A DNA stretch of 64,000 nt from Chaetoderma sp. LZ-2023a (GCA_034401795.1 CM067360.1:124351901-124415900); one strand, 5' to 3'. Positions 1 through 10,165 are shown, numbered from the stretch's first letter. Program-made: numbers and translations. Notes: generated by a model from the letters alone, not told the origin.

Positions 1-164
1 AATACTTTTGATATTGCTAAATATTGGCTTTCACTCAATAAACACTCAGATTTAAAACAGTTAGGTGCCCCTACTGGGCAGGGAGTCAGAGCGTAGTCTG
101 GCGGATGCCAGCCCCACCACCGCGCATGCGCAGACTAGCACTTCCTCTTTGCTAGATTATTGGC
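1..164 (+). repeat. Left inverted terminal repeat of DIRS element 1
   Basis: This segment is the reverse complement of 6803-6966, with a few differences near the inner end. Substitutions private to this copy appear in both its left and right repeats. The first bases of the full repeat are beyond the window. Confidence 0.92.
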
Positions 165-257
165 AAAGAGATCACACATGTTTTTTTGTTCAATAGCTTT
201 TTCGCTCTCTTAAACTGTTTAAGTGGTGTTTGTTTGGAGTGTTAGTCACTTTTTTGG

Positions 258-308
258 ATGGCGGATAGGAATACGTCGCCACAGGAGGACGGAGGACCTT
301 TAAATCAG
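258..308 (+). CDS. Putative gag exon 1 of DIRS element 1 (51 nt)
   Basis: An ATG opens 17 codons, starting MADRNTSPQEDGG and ending in CAG followed by a GTGACT splice donor. Elements 2 and 3 have the same 51-nt exon (starting MSER and ending LYQ) at the matching place. The donor is phase 0, and the acceptor CTGTTTCAG ending at 1070 is also phase 0 for the cysteine-rich gag frame, which has no conserved ATG of its own near its start. This makes a spliced Gag start likely. It is inferred from conservation, without transcript data. Confidence 0.6.
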
Positions 309-1070
309 GTGACTTCTAGTAAAATTAGCGAGTTTTCTTCCCGGTGTATTGTGTTTCCGGGACTCGCGTTTACCGTGATAAGCGCCTTAGTTAGTTGGTT
401 TAGGTCAACTCGGTGCTACCTAGGACTAATTTCTCTTTCTGTTTCTGTCCACAGGTCTGTATGACGCTAGGTTGTGACGTCACAGTACCAGAGAATTAGT
501 ATTCTCTCCACCATGGTTCCATTTCCTACTAACACTGTTAGGTTATCTAACCAAATGAAAAATTATGCCCAGTGAGTTGGAGGCCTGGTATAAAGGTCTT
601 CTCACTTTGCCCTCTTGTTCCAATTCCTTCCCCATGAGGTGGAGAGAGTTAAGAGGCGTGCAGATGGTGGAGTTTCCGGTTCGTCACGTTGGATGGTTTG
701 TCTATACAAAGTGTCAGGTATCTAGTTATTGATAATGTGGTGATGTTAATTATTGTAAACAATCAAAGGGAGATAATTAACATTTTTGCCAGTAAAGAGT
801 TATCTATATGTATCTGATGGTTGTGTAGTCAACTTATCCATTCAGCATACAATTCGTCTTTGCACTTGGATGTTTTGTTGGGATCGAATTTTTCCTGTCA
901 CGGGATTAATGACGTCATAATCAGCTGGCTATGTATTTATTAGCAATTCAAGCGCTAGGCTGGTTTTTGATGTATATTGATCTTTATGATCGTTTTCCTT
1001 CTCCTTGAGTTGGATTGAGTTTCTAAGCTTAACTAGTTGCTCATACTCCTTGTCCTTTGCCCTGTTTCAG

Positions 1071-3134
1071 GGACCGGGTTGCGCGTCCTGTGGACGTTTT
1101 ATGCATGTGAAGTTCTGGCCGCATCTGTGTTATCGATGTAGCCCTTGTGGTCCATTGATTAATTGTGACATATGTAAGCACTGGGGGGGCGAGTTAATGT
1201 CCGAATTCTTGTGCTGCTTACAGGCGACGGACAAGGTGGTAGTGGAGGAGAAGAAGAAGAAGCGGAAACGAGAGGTTGTAAGTGAGAAGGGTAAGGGGAA
1301 GGTCTCGTCCGCGGTGGATATGGAGACCTTCCGGACCGAGATGTTGGGAGAGATGAAGAGGACAATAAAAGATTTGGTTCCAGGGTTGCTTCGTGGCATG
1401 CTTCCTGGACCAGATCCTTTATTGTCCTCATCATCGGCTTCGGAGCAGGTAATCCCCGCCTCTGGATCGATTTTCCTTAGTCCGCTTCCGTTGTCCGACG
1501 ATTCAGAGGTGGCCCCATTAGAGGGGGCGTTCCACGGCCCTGGCAGCAGGCTTATTGCCGCGCCGATAGGGGACCGTGGACGGTTGTCGCTGGAACCCGC
1601 TGGCTGCTTATCAGTCCAGGGGTATCCGCACGCCGCGGTGGCCAGTACCTCCTATGGCACCGTTCCTGGTCAGCCCGGGTTAGCTCTCTTTGCTGACCCG
1701 GGGTCTAATCTTTCTGACCAGGGTGATGAGGATTACCTGCTAGGGTCGCCGTCTGACGACGCGGACATGGATAAAGACGTTTGTGCACCCCTCGCGGGGA
1801 ATACAGGCGCTTTTTTCCACGGTATTACTCACCCTGGAGTAAGGTCCGCGGTTCAGGTGGTGGCCCAGGGCGCTGCTGATGGCCAGCGGTACCGCATACC
1901 TCGGCTTGCCGAGAGTGTAGCTGGTGCTGGCCGGGCCCGTGGTAGGGCTATATATACCCCGCGCTCTACCGCGGTGCCTGCTCCTGGTCAAACCAGTGAT
2001 ATTCTCATGCCGGTGCTGTCAGGCCCGCATGTTTTCCCTGGCTTGCCAGGTGTATCAGCGTACCCGCCGTCAGGCTCTACTGCTTGCGCTCAGGAGGAAG
2101 ACGAAGGACCCCGTCTTGTAGAGCGCTCGCAGTTAGCCACGGAGGAGGATTGGTATGACGCTTGCCAGTGGTTGGTGAGCGTTAGGCCTGATCTGCCCGT
2201 GGAGCAGTCGGCTAGCCACCGTGTTCACACGCCGTGGTTAGCTGGGAAACCAACTGCTAACGCTATGCCTTCTCTGCCGCTGGCGGAGCATGTCGTTGAC
2301 ATGTTCAAGGCGGCGGAGGCGTCCATTAACACGAGTGGACGTCTCGCGAAGGCCCCTCGCGAGGTGGCCAGGCGTTGTCGCATCGTGCCCCTGGACTACC
2401 AGCGGTACGGTGTGGTACCCAAGCCCAGCGTGGATGACCGCGCGGCTTTGGGTGAGGATACGCGGCCAGGATCCCGTTCTGACGCGGGGGTCTTGTGCGC
2501 GAACGCGTTGCGTTCGGCGAATACCGCGTTGCGTGATGCGGAGGAGAGTGGGAGGGCTTCGATTGCCGCTCTGTCCCACGTCTCCCAGCTGTTACAGGGG
2601 GTAGTAACGGCATCCGCATCGCGCCAGCCAGGCCCGCTCGCGGTCCAGCGAACCATCCAGGATGGTATTAACCTGGCGCTGGACTGTATGACGCGGGCGG
2701 TGACCAGGAGTGTCAGGGCAAGACGCACATTTGCCCTGGACAATCTGTGCCCGTCTCAGGACCTGTATAATAGGCTACTCCGTACGCCTATGACGGGTCC
2801 TGGTCTTTTTGGAGGTGAGGGATGTCGCCACCTCCAGGAGACGGTCACCCTGGTGAATAACCAGAGGGCGCTGCGCGAACAGTTTGAGGTACTGCGTCGT
2901 GCTAACGTTCGCGCCGCGGCCCCTGCGTATCGTCCCCTGCAGGCTCGAGGTGGTGCTGGCCAAGTCAGAGGCCAGCCGCCGTCGCAGCGCCGGCCTCGGC
3001 CGCGTGCGATTCGGCCTGCAGTGAGGGGGGCGCAGGCTCCTCAGCCGCCGTCAGCCAGGCAGCCGCCCGTGCACCGAGGTGCGCGCGGGGCGGGGCGGGT
3101 CGCGCGAGGATCTGGGCGTGGTTATCGTTCCTGA
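1071..3134 (+). CDS. gag: DIRS Gag-like protein, element 1 (main exon)
   Basis: The product is the structural, nucleic-acid-binding protein of a DIRS-like element. The start is set at the acceptor after TTTCAG (1061-1070); the frame is open further left but has no ATG near the conserved start. In order: a Cys/His cluster in the first 40 residues (CASC, HLCYRC, CGPL, CDIC) that looks zinc-binding; a Lys/Glu-rich stretch; a predicted helical segment (VDMETFRTEMLGEM); a long low-complexity Gly/Pro/Ser region; a strongly conserved block around residues 370-610; and an Arg/Gly/Pro/Gln tail typical of RNA-binding Gag C-termini. The end overlaps the RT frame by about 56 nt. It is about 95% alike by eye to the element 2 copy. 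No stop or frameshift was seen. Confidence 0.8.
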   Translation, partial: GPGCASCGRFMHVKFWPHLCYRCSPCGPLINCDICKHWGGELMSEFLCCLQATDKVVVEEKKKKRKREVVSEKGKGKVSSAVDMETFRTEMLGEMKRTIKDLVPGLLRGMLPGPDPLLSSSSASEQVIPASGSIFLSPLPLSDDSEVAPLEGAFHGPGSRLIAAPIGDRGRLSLEPAGCLSVQGYPHAAVASTSYGTVPGQPGLALFADPGSNLSDQGDEDYLLGSPSDDADMDKDVCAPLAGNTGAFFHGITHPGVRSAVQVVAQGAADGQRYRIPRLAESVAGAGRARGRAIYTPRSTAVPAPGQTSDILMPVLSGPHVFPGLPGVSAYPPSGSTACAQEEDEGPRLVERSQLATEEDWYDACQWLVSVRPDLPVEQSASHRVHTPWLAGKPTANAMPSLPLAEHVVDMFKAAEASINTSGRLAKAPREVARRCRIVPLDYQRYGVVPKPSVDDRAALGEDTRPGSRSDAGVLCANALRSANTALRDAEESGRASIAALSHVSQLLQGVVTASASRQPGPLAVQRTIQDGINLALDCMTRAVTRSVRARRTFALDNLCPSQDLYNRLLRTPMTGPGLFGGEGCRHLQETVTLVNNQRALREQFEVLRRANVRAAAPAYRPLQARGGAGQVRGQPPSQRRPRPRAIRPAVRGAQAPQPPSARQPPVHRGARGAGRVARGSGRGYRS

Positions 3135-5265
3135 CAGGGCGCTTACCGCGGTAAGGACCACGCCGGTGTGTATGGCGACGGAGACAGTGCCGCTCTTGCA
3201 TGCCTTGTGTCCACCGCGGTCCCTAGGTGGACCGGTGGGAGGCCGGCTAGCCGACCACATGCAAGAGTGGGAACGGTTAACTCAGGACCGTTTAGTCTTG
3301 CGATGGCTTTCCGTGGGGTATCATCCAGAGTGGATGACAGGCCCGCCGTCGCGACTGTCTCTGGTGCCAGTCTGGACTCCCATTCCGAGAGATCCAGATC
3401 AAAGGTTGTGTATCGAGGAGGAGATAAATTCCCTCGTACAAAAAGGAGCTATTCAGCCGGCACAAAGGTGTCCGGGCTTCTATTCAACCCTGTTCTTGGT
3501 AACAAAACGCACCGGTGGGTGGAGACCGATTCTCAACCTCAAGCCTTTAAACAAGTTCATCGAGACGCCCAGTTTCAAGATGGAAACGGTGCGCTCGGTG
3601 TTGGCGGGGTTGGAGAGGGGGATGTGGACGGCGTCGATAGATTTGAAGGACGCTTATTTCCACATCCCCATCCACAGGAGTTTCTGTCGCTTCCTGAGAT
3701 TTGCATTCCAGGGCAGACAGTGGGAATTCAGGGTGTTGCCCTTCGGAATTTCCACGGCTCCTCGGGTTTTCACCCGTGTGGTTCTTGCGATCACAGCATA
3801 CCTCCGCAGGAGAAGCATAGCAGTCCACACGTACATAGACGACTGGCTGTTGAAAGCGCACACCCGGGAAAGTTTGTCCGCCAATCTGGAGATTGTTTTG
3901 AAAATTCTCACAGACTTGGGCTGGATGATCAATTTCCCAAAATCAGAGCTGACTCCATCCCAGAAGTTTGTTTACCTGGGGATGTTCTTCGATCTGGAGA
4001 CAGGATATGTTTATCCTACTCAGGAGAGAGTTCAAATACTCATCTCATTGATTCAGTCAGTGTGCGACAGTCGTCATGTCCTGGCACGGGTTTACTTGAG
4101 AATGCTGGGGTTGATGGTTTCGTTGGAACCAGTCATTCCTCAGGCCGCCTTACGCAGGCGGCCGATCCAGTTGTTTCTCATGACACAATGGACCCAGAGT
4201 ACAGGTTCGCTGGACTCGAATGTGTCAGTGTTGGCGCCTCTGATTCACCACCTGCAATGGTGGTTGAATACAGAGAATCTCTTACCGGGGGTTTTGCTAA
4301 CCCCTCCCCACCCTCAGGTGACTGTGTATACAGATGCATCGATGGAGGGCTGGGGAGCTTGCCTGGAAGAATCCACGATATCAGGGCTTTGGAATCTGGA
4401 ACAGTCACAGGAACATATAAATCTACTGGAGCTAAGAGCAGTAGTCCTGGGCCTGGAACATTTCTTACAGAAAGTTCAGGGCAAGATTGTTCTTATTCGT
4501 TCAGACAACTCAACAGTTGTGACTTACATAAACCGCCAGGGCGGAACGAAGTCGCCCAGTCTCTGTATGATGACATGGAAACTGCTTTGTTGGTGTCTGG
4601 ATCACCAGATTACCTTGAAAGCAGTTCATATTCCGGGAAGGTTAAACCTGCTAGCAGACTCATTGAGCCGAAGGATGAGTGTTTTACCCACGGAATGGCA
4701 ACTAAATCAATGTGTGGCGGATCGTCTGTTCGACCATTGGGGGAAACCCAACATCGATTTGTTCGCAACGAAGAAGAATGCGAAGATGACGACGTACGTC
4801 TCTCCGATTCCGGATCCAAGCGCTTTCGCAACAGATGCGTTAGCTATCAGCTGGGGGAGAATGTATGCATACGCATTCCCTCCAGCAATCCTGATTCCAA
4901 AAATTCTTCAGAAAATCAGACAAGAGGAATGCCAAGTGCTTCTGATCGCCCCGGATTGGCCAAGCCGATCATGGTATACGGATCTGCTGGACCTTCTGGT
5001 CTGCAATCCGGTTCCTCTGCCTCTGATGGACGATATTATCTTCCAGGGCAAGGCCCTTCACAACAATCCGTCAATGTTCAGATTGACTGCATGGATGTTG
5101 TCAAGGAATCTAGAATTAAGGAGGGCTTTTCTGAGCAAGCAGCCATGTTTATGGCCAAAGCCAGGAGGGGGTCAACCTCCAGAGCATATAATTATAAAAT
5201 CAGCAGATTTGCAGAATGGTGCTCAAAAAGATGTATTGATCCAATGGATTCATCTATTCAAGTAG
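3079..5265 (+). CDS. DIRS reverse transcriptase-RNase H polyprotein, element 1
   Basis: The 728-codon frame lies +1 to gag and overlaps its end. It has no conserved ATG at the 5' end (the frame opens with GTG), so translation by frameshift, re-initiation or splicing is inferred. RT motifs begin near residue 145 (GGWRPILNLKPLNKF), followed by SIDLKDAYFHIPI, LPFGISTAPRVF and the catalytic YIDDW near residue 252. RNase H follows with its four acidic positions: YTDAS near 417, LLELRA near 447, RSDNST near 473 and LADSLSRR near 523. The next block (NIDLFATKKNAK, DALAISW, LIAPDWPSRSWY) is the conserved post-RNase H region of DIRS elements, described in the literature as a Dam-like methyltransferase domain; that assignment is tentative here. 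The frame is intact. Its 3' end overlaps the recombinase frame. Confidence 0.93.
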   Translation: MRAGRGGSREDLGVVIVPDRALTAVRTTPVCMATETVPLLHALCPPRSLGGPVGGRLADHMQEWERLTQDRLVLRWLSVGYHPEWMTGPPSRLSLVPVWTPIPRDPDQRLCIEEEINSLVQKGAIQPAQRCPGFYSTLFLVTKRTGGWRPILNLKPLNKFIETPSFKMETVRSVLAGLERGMWTASIDLKDAYFHIPIHRSFCRFLRFAFQGRQWEFRVLPFGISTAPRVFTRVVLAITAYLRRRSIAVHTYIDDWLLKAHTRESLSANLEIVLKILTDLGWMINFPKSELTPSQKFVYLGMFFDLETGYVYPTQERVQILISLIQSVCDSRHVLARVYLRMLGLMVSLEPVIPQAALRRRPIQLFLMTQWTQSTGSLDSNVSVLAPLIHHLQWWLNTENLLPGVLLTPPHPQVTVYTDASMEGWGACLEESTISGLWNLEQSQEHINLLELRAVVLGLEHFLQKVQGKIVLIRSDNSTVVTYINRQGGTKSPSLCMMTWKLLCWCLDHQITLKAVHIPGRLNLLADSLSRRMSVLPTEWQLNQCVADRLFDHWGKPNIDLFATKKNAKMTTYVSPIPDPSAFATDALAISWGRMYAYAFPPAILIPKILQKIRQEECQVLLIAPDWPSRSWYTDLLDLLVCNPVPLPLMDDIIFQGKALHNNPSMFRLTAWMLSRNLELRRAFLSKQPCLWPKPGGGQPPEHIIIKSADLQNGAQKDVLIQWIHLFK

Positions 5266-6104
5266 TAGCTGATTTCCTCTGTCACCTCTATGATGCCTAT
5301 AGCCTCAAGCCTAACTCTATTGCTGGTTATAAGTCAGCATTAATGTCTGTTATTCCTTGCTTGGCTAAGAGGGGAAGTGATGAAGTAAATACATTGAATG
5401 TATTAATTAAAGGCATGGGCAATCTAAGACCAAGGAATCCTCCTGTGATTCCGTCTTGGAGTTTATCGCTAGTGCTTCAAGTACTAGGTGATAAGCCTTT
5501 TGAACCACTTAGTTCCATTTCTATGAAACTATTAACACTGAAGACTGTGTTTTTAATTGCTGCGGCCTCGGCTAGGCGTAGGAGTGAGATTCATGCCTTA
5601 TCAGCCGAGGATGACCGTTTTGTGGTTTCAGGGGAAGGCCTTAAGCTGCTACCTAGGATTAATTTCTTGGCTAAAAATCAGTCGTTGAAATATCCAGGTC
5701 AACCTATTATTTTGCCTGCTTTAACTAGATATGATCCTAATTCTAAAGCATGGTGTCCCGTCCGGGCGCTGAGCCGGTACAAACAACGTACGGCGGCATG
5801 GCGCACCGACCAGTCAGCGTTATGGTTGTCATATATTGAACCCCATGGGAGGGCTTCTAAGGACACCATTTCCAGGTGGATTGTGGAATGCATTCAGTTT
5901 TGCCATAAATCCGCCACCGGGAAGCAGGTTGACGTGGCCAAGGCTCACAGTGTCCGCGGCGTAGTGACATCCACGGCCCTATTTAATGGGGTCCCTGTGG
6001 ATGATATTATGTCGGTGGCTCAGTGGCACTGTGAGTCAAGTTTTACAGACCATTATCTCCGTGACACCTCTAATCCTCTCGCCTTGTCGGTTTTGAAAAA
6101 ATAA
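5091..6104 (+). CDS. DIRS tyrosine recombinase, element 1
   Basis: A phage-integrase-type recombinase that would insert the circular DNA copy. The N-terminal core-binding part (GFSEQAAMFMAKARRG, YNYKISRFAEW) is followed by a catalytic domain with the expected residues: Arg in ASARRRSEIHAL, HSVR (the H-x-x-R pair), and the nucleophile Tyr in FTDHYLRD. The start is uncertain. An in-frame ATG lies at 5091 and another at 5145, and the frame is open back to 3168, on top of the whole RT-RH frame. Extensive overlap of these two ORFs is known for DIRS elements. The frame ends intact, followed by 3' noncoding sequence. Confidence 0.88.
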   Translation: MDVVKESRIKEGFSEQAAMFMAKARRGSTSRAYNYKISRFAEWCSKRCIDPMDSSIQVVADFLCHLYDAYSLKPNSIAGYKSALMSVIPCLAKRGSDEVNTLNVLIKGMGNLRPRNPPVIPSWSLSLVLQVLGDKPFEPLSSISMKLLTLKTVFLIAAASARRRSEIHALSAEDDRFVVSGEGLKLLPRINFLAKNQSLKYPGQPIILPALTRYDPNSKAWCPVRALSRYKQRTAAWRTDQSALWLSYIEPHGRASKDTISRWIVECIQFCHKSATGKQVDVAKAHSVRGVVTSTALFNGVPVDDIMSVAQWHCESSFTDHYLRDTSNPLALSVLKK

Positions 6105-6632
6105 ATCGGTTTATATTTTTTGAGGTGATTTCCTCATTACTTATATATATCACAATTAATTTATGGAAACACCCACTTTTTTGGGCCTGCATCAGTCTTT
6201 ACCGATGGGAAGATGATGTCAGCAGCCATTTCAACAAGGTCAGTCTTGTTCATGTGTTGTCCGTTGTTGATTGTATTGTCACGATTACCCGTTATTAATA
6301 TGGTGATGGTTTGTGTATTTGTGTGGTTCATTGTTGAGAGTTACGAAAATGGAGCTTTTTCGTCTCTGTCCTGTAGTACATGGCACTTGTACGTAGAGAG
6401 CGTATAGGACATTGAGGTCAGTCGACTCTTCCTCCCAGGAAGGAGGGGGGGGAGCGCATATGACATTCGGTCATCTCTCATACATCGGTCGTGTTATCCG
6501 ATGGTTAGTCAAATCCTGACTGTTTTTTCTTACAGTTTCAGAAGTTTAAGTGCCTTAAACGCAGAAAAGCGTATTGGGATGAGCTGGTCTTTTGACCTCG
6601 CCTCCCTCCCGCCAGATTCACTTTCGAATTCT
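6105..6632 (+). other. 3' noncoding block of DIRS element 1
   Basis: No open frame. Blocks conserved with elements 2 and 3 include AACAAGGTCAGTCTTGTTC (6233 on), a stretch with AAAATGGAGC and TTTTCGTCTCTGTCCT, and GAGCGCATATGACA. The AAG-GTCAGT site and the later TTCTTACAG could be a 3' UTR intron, because both are kept in all three copies. That is a weak inference. Confidence 0.55.
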
Positions 6633-6734
6633 GGCAATATCAAAAGTATTAGGGAGGTAAGTATACTCTTGAAGTGAAATAAACGAAATCTAGGATTTCT
6701 TTTTTCACGAGAGAGTTGATACTTACCTCCCTAG
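6633..6734 (+). repeat. Internal complementary region (circle-junction template) of DIRS element 1
   Basis: The left half is the reverse complement of the element's left tip and the right half (from TAAACGAAATC) is the reverse complement of its right tip. The two tips are therefore represented head to tail, as in a circle. This is the hallmark internal complementary region of DIRS-1 elements. The inferred junction reads CGTTT-ATT-TCAC on the opposite strand. Confidence 0.9.
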
Positions 6735-6802
6735 ATACGGACCCGGCCTCTCCACCCCACAGAGGCTCGGTCTTCAGGCTCTTAATAGTTGCATGTGTGT
6801 CA

Positions 6803-7018
6803 GCCAATAATCTAGTCAGAGGAAGTGCTAGTCTGCGCATGCGCGGTGGTGGGGCTGGCATCCGCCAGACTACGCTCTGACTCCCTGCCCAGTAGGGGCA
6901 CCTAACTGTTTTAAATCTGAGTGTTTATTGAGTGAAAGCCAATATTTAGCAATATCAAAAGTATTAGGGAGGTAAGTATCAACTCTCTCGTGAAAAAAGA
7001 AATCCTAGATTTCGTTTA
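6803..7018 (+). repeat. Right inverted terminal repeat of DIRS element 1
   Basis: Reverse complement of the left repeat, plus a right-specific tip (GGTAAGTATCAACTCTC to CGTTTA). It contains AGGTAAGTAT at 6970-6979, a perfect 5' splice-site match. Confidence 0.9.
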
Positions 7019-7646
7019 TATAGTGGTAGGCTTCAGCACTTGTAATGAGAATTATTATTGGTCACATTTTTTAGATTTTCCGAAAATTTTCTGTAAATTT
7101 GTTAAAATGTATCTTCTAAACAGCTTGGCAGAATTTAACCAAATTTAGCTGGAGGTATATGTAAGCTCCAGAGCCTCTGCAAAATTTTGATACGTTGATT
7201 TTTCCATTGCCCATCTTGAATTTTCAAAAAAGTTTCCAGAAATCCTTTAAAACATAACTCCTTAATAAATGGCCTGATTTCAACTGACCTTGGATGGAAC
7301 ATTCCTAGTAGGCTTCAACATTTCTGCCGAGAATTTGGATTGATCCGTTTTCCTGCACACGTCTTGGATTTCCAAGACTCGTGGAAATCATTTAAAATAT
7401 TAGTCTTGAAATGCCAGTCGATAATTTGTAATTTATAAATCTTGTCTTCTTCTACTAGCTATGTTCTAGATGGGAGATACAAGCCTGTTGTGCCGCATGT
7501 TCATCAATCACACCCTGAAATAATATATGATAGGAACACGGGGCAATGTTGGAAGTAATGTTGTTGTTCATGCCACAGGCAGCAACAGCCTTCAGCAACA
7601 TTTTCTTCAAAATTACACCAGTTCTCAATGAAAAAAAATTGCTTAA

Positions 7647-7859
7647 CCGTTTAATACTCATCAGCCAAAACGGGTTTCTGCAGTGGTCTTGAGAAATGTC
7701 CATTTGCAGACCAAGATAAGACTATTTAAAAAAGATTTACCACTGGAATGACTGGCTCGATAACCGAGCCAGTCATTCCAGTGGGAAATATTCAAATGGA
7801 CATTTTGTAGGAGAAAATTTAAATTTTCTTGAATCTTGAATAAATTTGAGGTTAAAGGG
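7647..7859. mobile_element. MITE-1 copy (piggyBac-like, TTAA-flanked)
   Basis: A full-length copy of about 213 bp, with TTAA at 7643-7646 and 7860-7863 and termini CCGTTTAA and AAAGGG. The centre is a palindrome around CACTGGAATGACTGGCTCG. No coding capacity. Confidence 0.85.
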
Positions 7860-8108
7860 TTAATAGATGCTCACAATCATGTAGTATTATAAGGGATATT
7901 GGTTGTAGTCGAGATTATAATCATTATTGCTAACACAATTTAGGTACCTGTAACTATCTATGCTGGTTCATGACTTAACCAGGTTAATGGTCAACCCAGC
8001 TAATACTGGGCTCTACAGTGATCATCTGGTACATTTTCAAAAATAGTCCACACGGCCTACGAATGGACACTTAAAGCGAAATGTTTGAATTTTCTTAACT
8101 GATCATAA

Positions 8109-8334
8109 CCCTTTAACCCTCGAATTTGTTCAAAAAAATTTATATTTTCTCATAGAAAATGTCCATTTGCAGACCAAAAGAAGACTGTAAATTTACTGCT
8201 GGCATAACTGGCTTGGTTATCGAGCCAGTCATGCCAGTGGTAAATTTGCAAAAATAGTCTTCTCTTGGTCTGCAAATAGACATTTCTCAAGAGCACTGGA
8301 GAAGCATTTTTTTGCTGACGTGTGTGTTAAAGCA
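8109..8334. mobile_element. MITE-1 copy next to myosin window exon 1
   Basis: A full-length copy starting CCCTTTAACCCTCG and followed by TTAA at 8335-8338. Its right end lies 37 nt before the exon at 8372. The central palindrome is slightly diverged. Confidence 0.82.
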
Positions 8335-8371
8335 TTAATATCATGCCATGTATATATTGCCTGCCTTTCAG

Positions 8372-8480
8372 TCATTACTAGGGTTAGAAATTGAGGAGGT
8401 GGCAAGTTGTCTGACATCCATTGTGACCGTCACTAAGGGAGAGTTTGTACAGAGAAACTACACACAGCAACAGGCAGAAG
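8372..8480 (+). CDS. Myosin window exon 1
   Basis: Acceptor CTTTCAG, 36 codons plus one base, donor G-GTATGC. It encodes SLLGLEIEEVASCLTSI and VTKGEFVQRNYTQQQAE, the motor segment in which myosins have the (V)TRGE motif and the start of the QA-DARDA helix. Enters in phase 0 and leaves in phase 1, joining to GAT at the next exon. Confidence 0.87.
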
Positions 8481-8527
8481 GTATGCAAATCTGTAAAGCT
8501 TAAGGCATTATAGTTGTGGAAAACAGA

Positions 8528-8645
8528 TAGACAGACACAGACAGACAGACTGACTGACTGACTGACTGGCAGGCAGGCAGGCAGGCAGGCAGACTGGCAG
8601 GCAGGCAGACAGACCGAGAAGCAGGCACACATGCAGGCAGGCATG
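8528..8645. repeat. Compound tetranucleotide microsatellite (GACA/GACT/GGCA)
   Basis: Runs of GACAGACA, then GACTGACT, then GGCAGGCA, then mixed units. The antisense Cys/Leu/Pro-rich frame over it is a repeat artefact. Confidence 0.9.
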
Positions 8646-8875
8646 AATGTTAGTTGTCTGAGTTGCGAGTCATAACTAAAATGTCAGAAACAGAATTCTT
8701 CACTAGACTATAGTATTTCATAATTGCTTGTGTTTCATGGAATAATGGTGATCTTTTTGAAAATCGTTTTGCTGCAAGATGTTGCTGACCTAGACAGGAA
8801 CCGCATGCAGCAACTTAATTTTTACAATGAATACCATTCATCATACTAAAGAGGATAGCGTTTTATAATGTGGCA

Positions 8876-9217
8876 ATAGACCTTTCCACTGTATCGATCC
8901 ATCCTATGATGTCATAATCAACTACGCGACATGTAAAATGACTTCATAGTGAATGACGTCGATAAGTACATCACGAACGCATATTTGAAGACGGACTATG
9001 CATTGTACGAATTGTATGTCTACTATTTAATAAATATTCCGATAGGCAGCAACAGCACCAAGTCAAATTAGTTACAAAATATTCAACAGCTTATCTGTAG
9101 TTTTCAGGAAATTGATGGTTAGGGCATTCGGGGATCGATCAATCCCAATACGGCGAAGTGTGTGTGGAGCTTAGATAGAGATGGGCGGGGTGTGGCTAAA
9201 AATGGAAAGGTCCATTC
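8876..9217. mobile_element. MITE-2 copy, complete
   Basis: Begins GACCTTTCCA and ends TGGAAAGGTC, giving terminal inverted repeats of about 10 bp. The body carries TGACGTCA-like motifs, the GCAGCAACAGC core with half of the TTGAATATTTTGAAACTAA palindrome, and CTTAG..GGGCGGGG near the end. No ORF. Confidence 0.75.
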
Positions 9218-9279
9218 ACCAATAATCAGCCACGTGTCAAGCTTTCATATTGTGTCATTTCAGCGTATATCTTCAGTAA

Positions 9280-9509
9280 CCCTTTACCCCTCGAATTCGT
9301 TTTTAAAAAAGTTTATTTTTCTCATATAAAATGTCCATTTACAGACCAAAAGAAGACTATTTTTGAAAATTTACCACTGGAATGACTGGCTCAATTAATA
9401 AGCCAGTCATTCCAGTGATAAATTTTTTAAAACAATCTCTTGGTCTGCAAATGGACATTTTTAAAGACGACTGCAGAAGGCATTTTTGGCTGATATGGGA
9501 GTTAATTGG
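9280..9509. mobile_element. MITE-1 copy
   Basis: A 230-bp copy with GTAA at the left and TTAA (9510-9513) at the right, termini CCCTTTACCCC and a central palindrome around ACTGGAATGACTGGCTC. Confidence 0.82.
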
Positions 9510-9785
9510 TTAAGCCAGTTATTAGGTTGCGCACAAGCAGCATATGTTATTGAGGTAGAAATCAGACAGATTTTAACCGCGTACTTACCATTGTTGTACA
9601 AGTTGCAATAAGGATTTGTTTTGCTTCGATATCTTTTCAAAATTCATCAAATCGCCAGGCTCCATTGAGTGGACTAATGGAGCATGCGGACAACCATTCC
9701 TGAGTGTACCAACTACCTTTTTGGAGACCAAAATTCCTTAGATGTTGGACAGCTGATGAAGAGGTCACTTTGTGAAGACTCATTA

Positions 9786-10165
9786 ATAGAGGAATCCATT
9801 TCTAGCTATTCCCCGCCCCTTTCTAGCTATTCCCCGCCCCTTTCTAGCTATGCTCCACCCACTTTTTAAGTGTTGTAATTGATTTAATACTTGAATACAG
9901 AAGTTCCTGAATCTAAATTTCAAGGTAACCATACAGGTAAGATGTTGAATATTTTGAAACTAATTTCACTAGGGGCTGTTTTGCCATGTTTATTAAATTG
10001 TAAATTCATCAAAGACATAGAATTCGCACAATTTTGTGACATACTTTTTGATTTTGGGGATGGGGCTACGTCATTTTGATTGTGACGTCAGGTAAAATGG
10101 GGGCGTATTTGATTATGACGTCTGTTCAGATCTCTCTATTGCCTGCAGAATGCATTTTAATGTGG
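9786..10165. mobile_element. MITE-2-like copy with a 21-bp tandem repeat at its left end
   Basis: Starts near GAGGAATCCATTTCTAGC. The unit TTTCTAGCTATTCCCCGCCCC is repeated nearly three times at 9808-9866. It continues with TGTTGAATATTTTGAAACTA and ends in TGACGTC-rich sequence. The second half of the palindrome is missing. Confidence 0.6.

Larger units (their letters stand above)
1..7018 (+). mobile_element. DIRS-like tyrosine-recombinase retrotransposon, element 1 (left tip off window)
   Basis: A nearly complete DIRS-group element. Base 1 matches the 30th base of element 2, so about 29 bases are missing at the window edge. The order is left inverted terminal repeat (1-164), a short coding exon at 258, gag, RT-RNase H, tyrosine recombinase, a 3' noncoding block, an internal complementary region (6633-6734) and a right terminal repeat (6803-7018). 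Gag, RT-RH and YR frames are all open, so this copy could be, or recently was, autonomous. DIRS elements are known to replicate through a circular DNA and integrate by tyrosine recombinase without the usual target-site duplication; the layout here fits. It lies in a myosin intron, sense to the gene. Confidence 0.93.
7021..8371 (+). other. Intron segment upstream of myosin window exon 1
   Basis: Myosin intron sequence with no exon or believable gene seen. It holds two MITE-1 copies (7647-7859 and 8109-8334). The stretch 7021-7640 is AT-rich unique-looking DNA in which nothing was recognised. Confidence 0.6.

Noticed and set aside
2238..2579. Minus-strand ORFs over gag, RT and YR of the DIRS copies (also 13191-13584, 13572-14114, 57931-58410)
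   Set aside because: Shadows of GC-rich sense genes; positions repeat across copies only because the sense genes are conserved.
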